Shown: one piece after another, positions 62,897-62,944 of the stretch
Numbering within the stretch: position 1 is the stretch's first letter
Layout of the letters: the number at the start of each line of letters is the position of its first letter
Origin: an uncultured Ruminiclostridium sp.
Lineage (GTDB): Bacteria > Bacillota > Clostridia > Oscillospirales > Ruminococcaceae
Reading direction: 5' to 3'
NCBI GenBank assembly: GCA_944388385.1
Contig: CALXIO010000015.1
Span: 1 to 62,944, forward strand
Length of the DNA stretch: 62,944 bases
Program-made: the position numbers and the translations under genes
Notes under the pieces: generated by a model
What the model saw: only the letters and a program-made list of their open reading frames with translations
The model's database searches: none
What the model was told of the DNA's origin: nothing

Positions 62897-62944
62897 TCAG
62901 TCTGTAAATTCTACTGTGATATTGGGGTTTTCTTCTGCGCTGTC
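62897..62944 (-). CDS. 3' end of a gene entering from the right edge
   Basis: In frame from the edge, 15 codons (ending NITVEFTD) and a TGA stop, directly ahead of a terminator. Too little is visible to name it. Confidence 0.55.
   Translation of the reverse strand, partial: DSAEENPNITVEFTD

Noticed and set aside
61862..62944. Prophage or plasmid island at the right end
   Set aside because: Only one ArdC-like gene; no integrase, relaxase, repeats or composition break in view.

Overview
The window looks like chromosomal DNA of a gut-type Clostridia, most likely Oscillospiraceae/Ruminococcus-like. The grounds are moderate GC, AGGAGG-type ribosome sites, TTGnnn-17-TAnnnT promoters, a cysteine T-box leader, a c-di-AMP synthase/phosphodiesterase pair, RNase J, a 2-oxoacid:ferredoxin oxidoreductase, a clostripain lipoprotein and a papain-like protease with a fibronectin III tail. 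This assignment comes from gene content only. I found no tRNA, rRNA, CRISPR array, insertion sequence or prophage.

Left part (1-12.5 kb): the N-terminal 1160 residues of a secreted C1A protease whose Fn3 tail runs off the left edge; a T-box-controlled cysE-cysS operon; a cdaA-cdaR-mscS operon (c-di-AMP synthesis with a mechanosensitive channel); a divergent nifS-nifU pair; and a second cysteine desulfurase paired with a DUF3343 carrier-like protein. Middle-left (12.5-35 kb, mostly + strand): RNase J, gdpP-rplI-dnaB-tilS, hpt-ftsH, a five-gene 2-oxoacid:ferredoxin oxidoreductase locus, a Ddl paralogue that has lost catalytic residues, DUF1934-argS, a truncated MetH-like protein without its zinc cysteines, a YfhO membrane protein, a Nudix hydrolase and murC. 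Then come a lipoprotein, ptsH (HPr) and gph-rimM-trmD, with an unusually long TrmD.

The most unusual region is 39.6-50.4 kb, minus strand. One strong promoter at 49146-49174 appears to drive eight abutting or overlapping genes: an EAL-domain protein fused to a beta-helix-like repeat domain, a DgkA-type lipid kinase, an archaeal-type CarS-like CTP transferase, a CDP-alcohol phosphatidyltransferase, a phosphatidylserine decarboxylase, a UbiA-family membrane protein, a PEP-synthase/rifampin-phosphotransferase-like dikinase without a PEP barrel, and a GNAT-like protein. Four of them could convert diacylglycerol (or another lipid alcohol) to an ethanolamine phospholipid. The UbiA and dikinase members suggest an extra, unassigned lipid modification. 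A BTAD regulator with a GGDEF-like C-terminus lies just upstream. Beyond it is a 785-base gap holding an inverted repeat and a candidate structured RNA with a strong terminator.

Right part (51-62.9 kb): an Lgt-type transferase, small membrane proteins (DUF4190, DUF2752, DUF4234), rubrerythrin, DegV, an AIM24/TIGR00266 protein, a zinc-ribbon membrane protein, a beta-glucan locus (secreted GH16, cytoplasmic GH5, AraC regulator), a clostripain lipoprotein, a metallopeptidase with an ArdC-like N-terminus, and the last 15 codons of a gene entering from the right edge.
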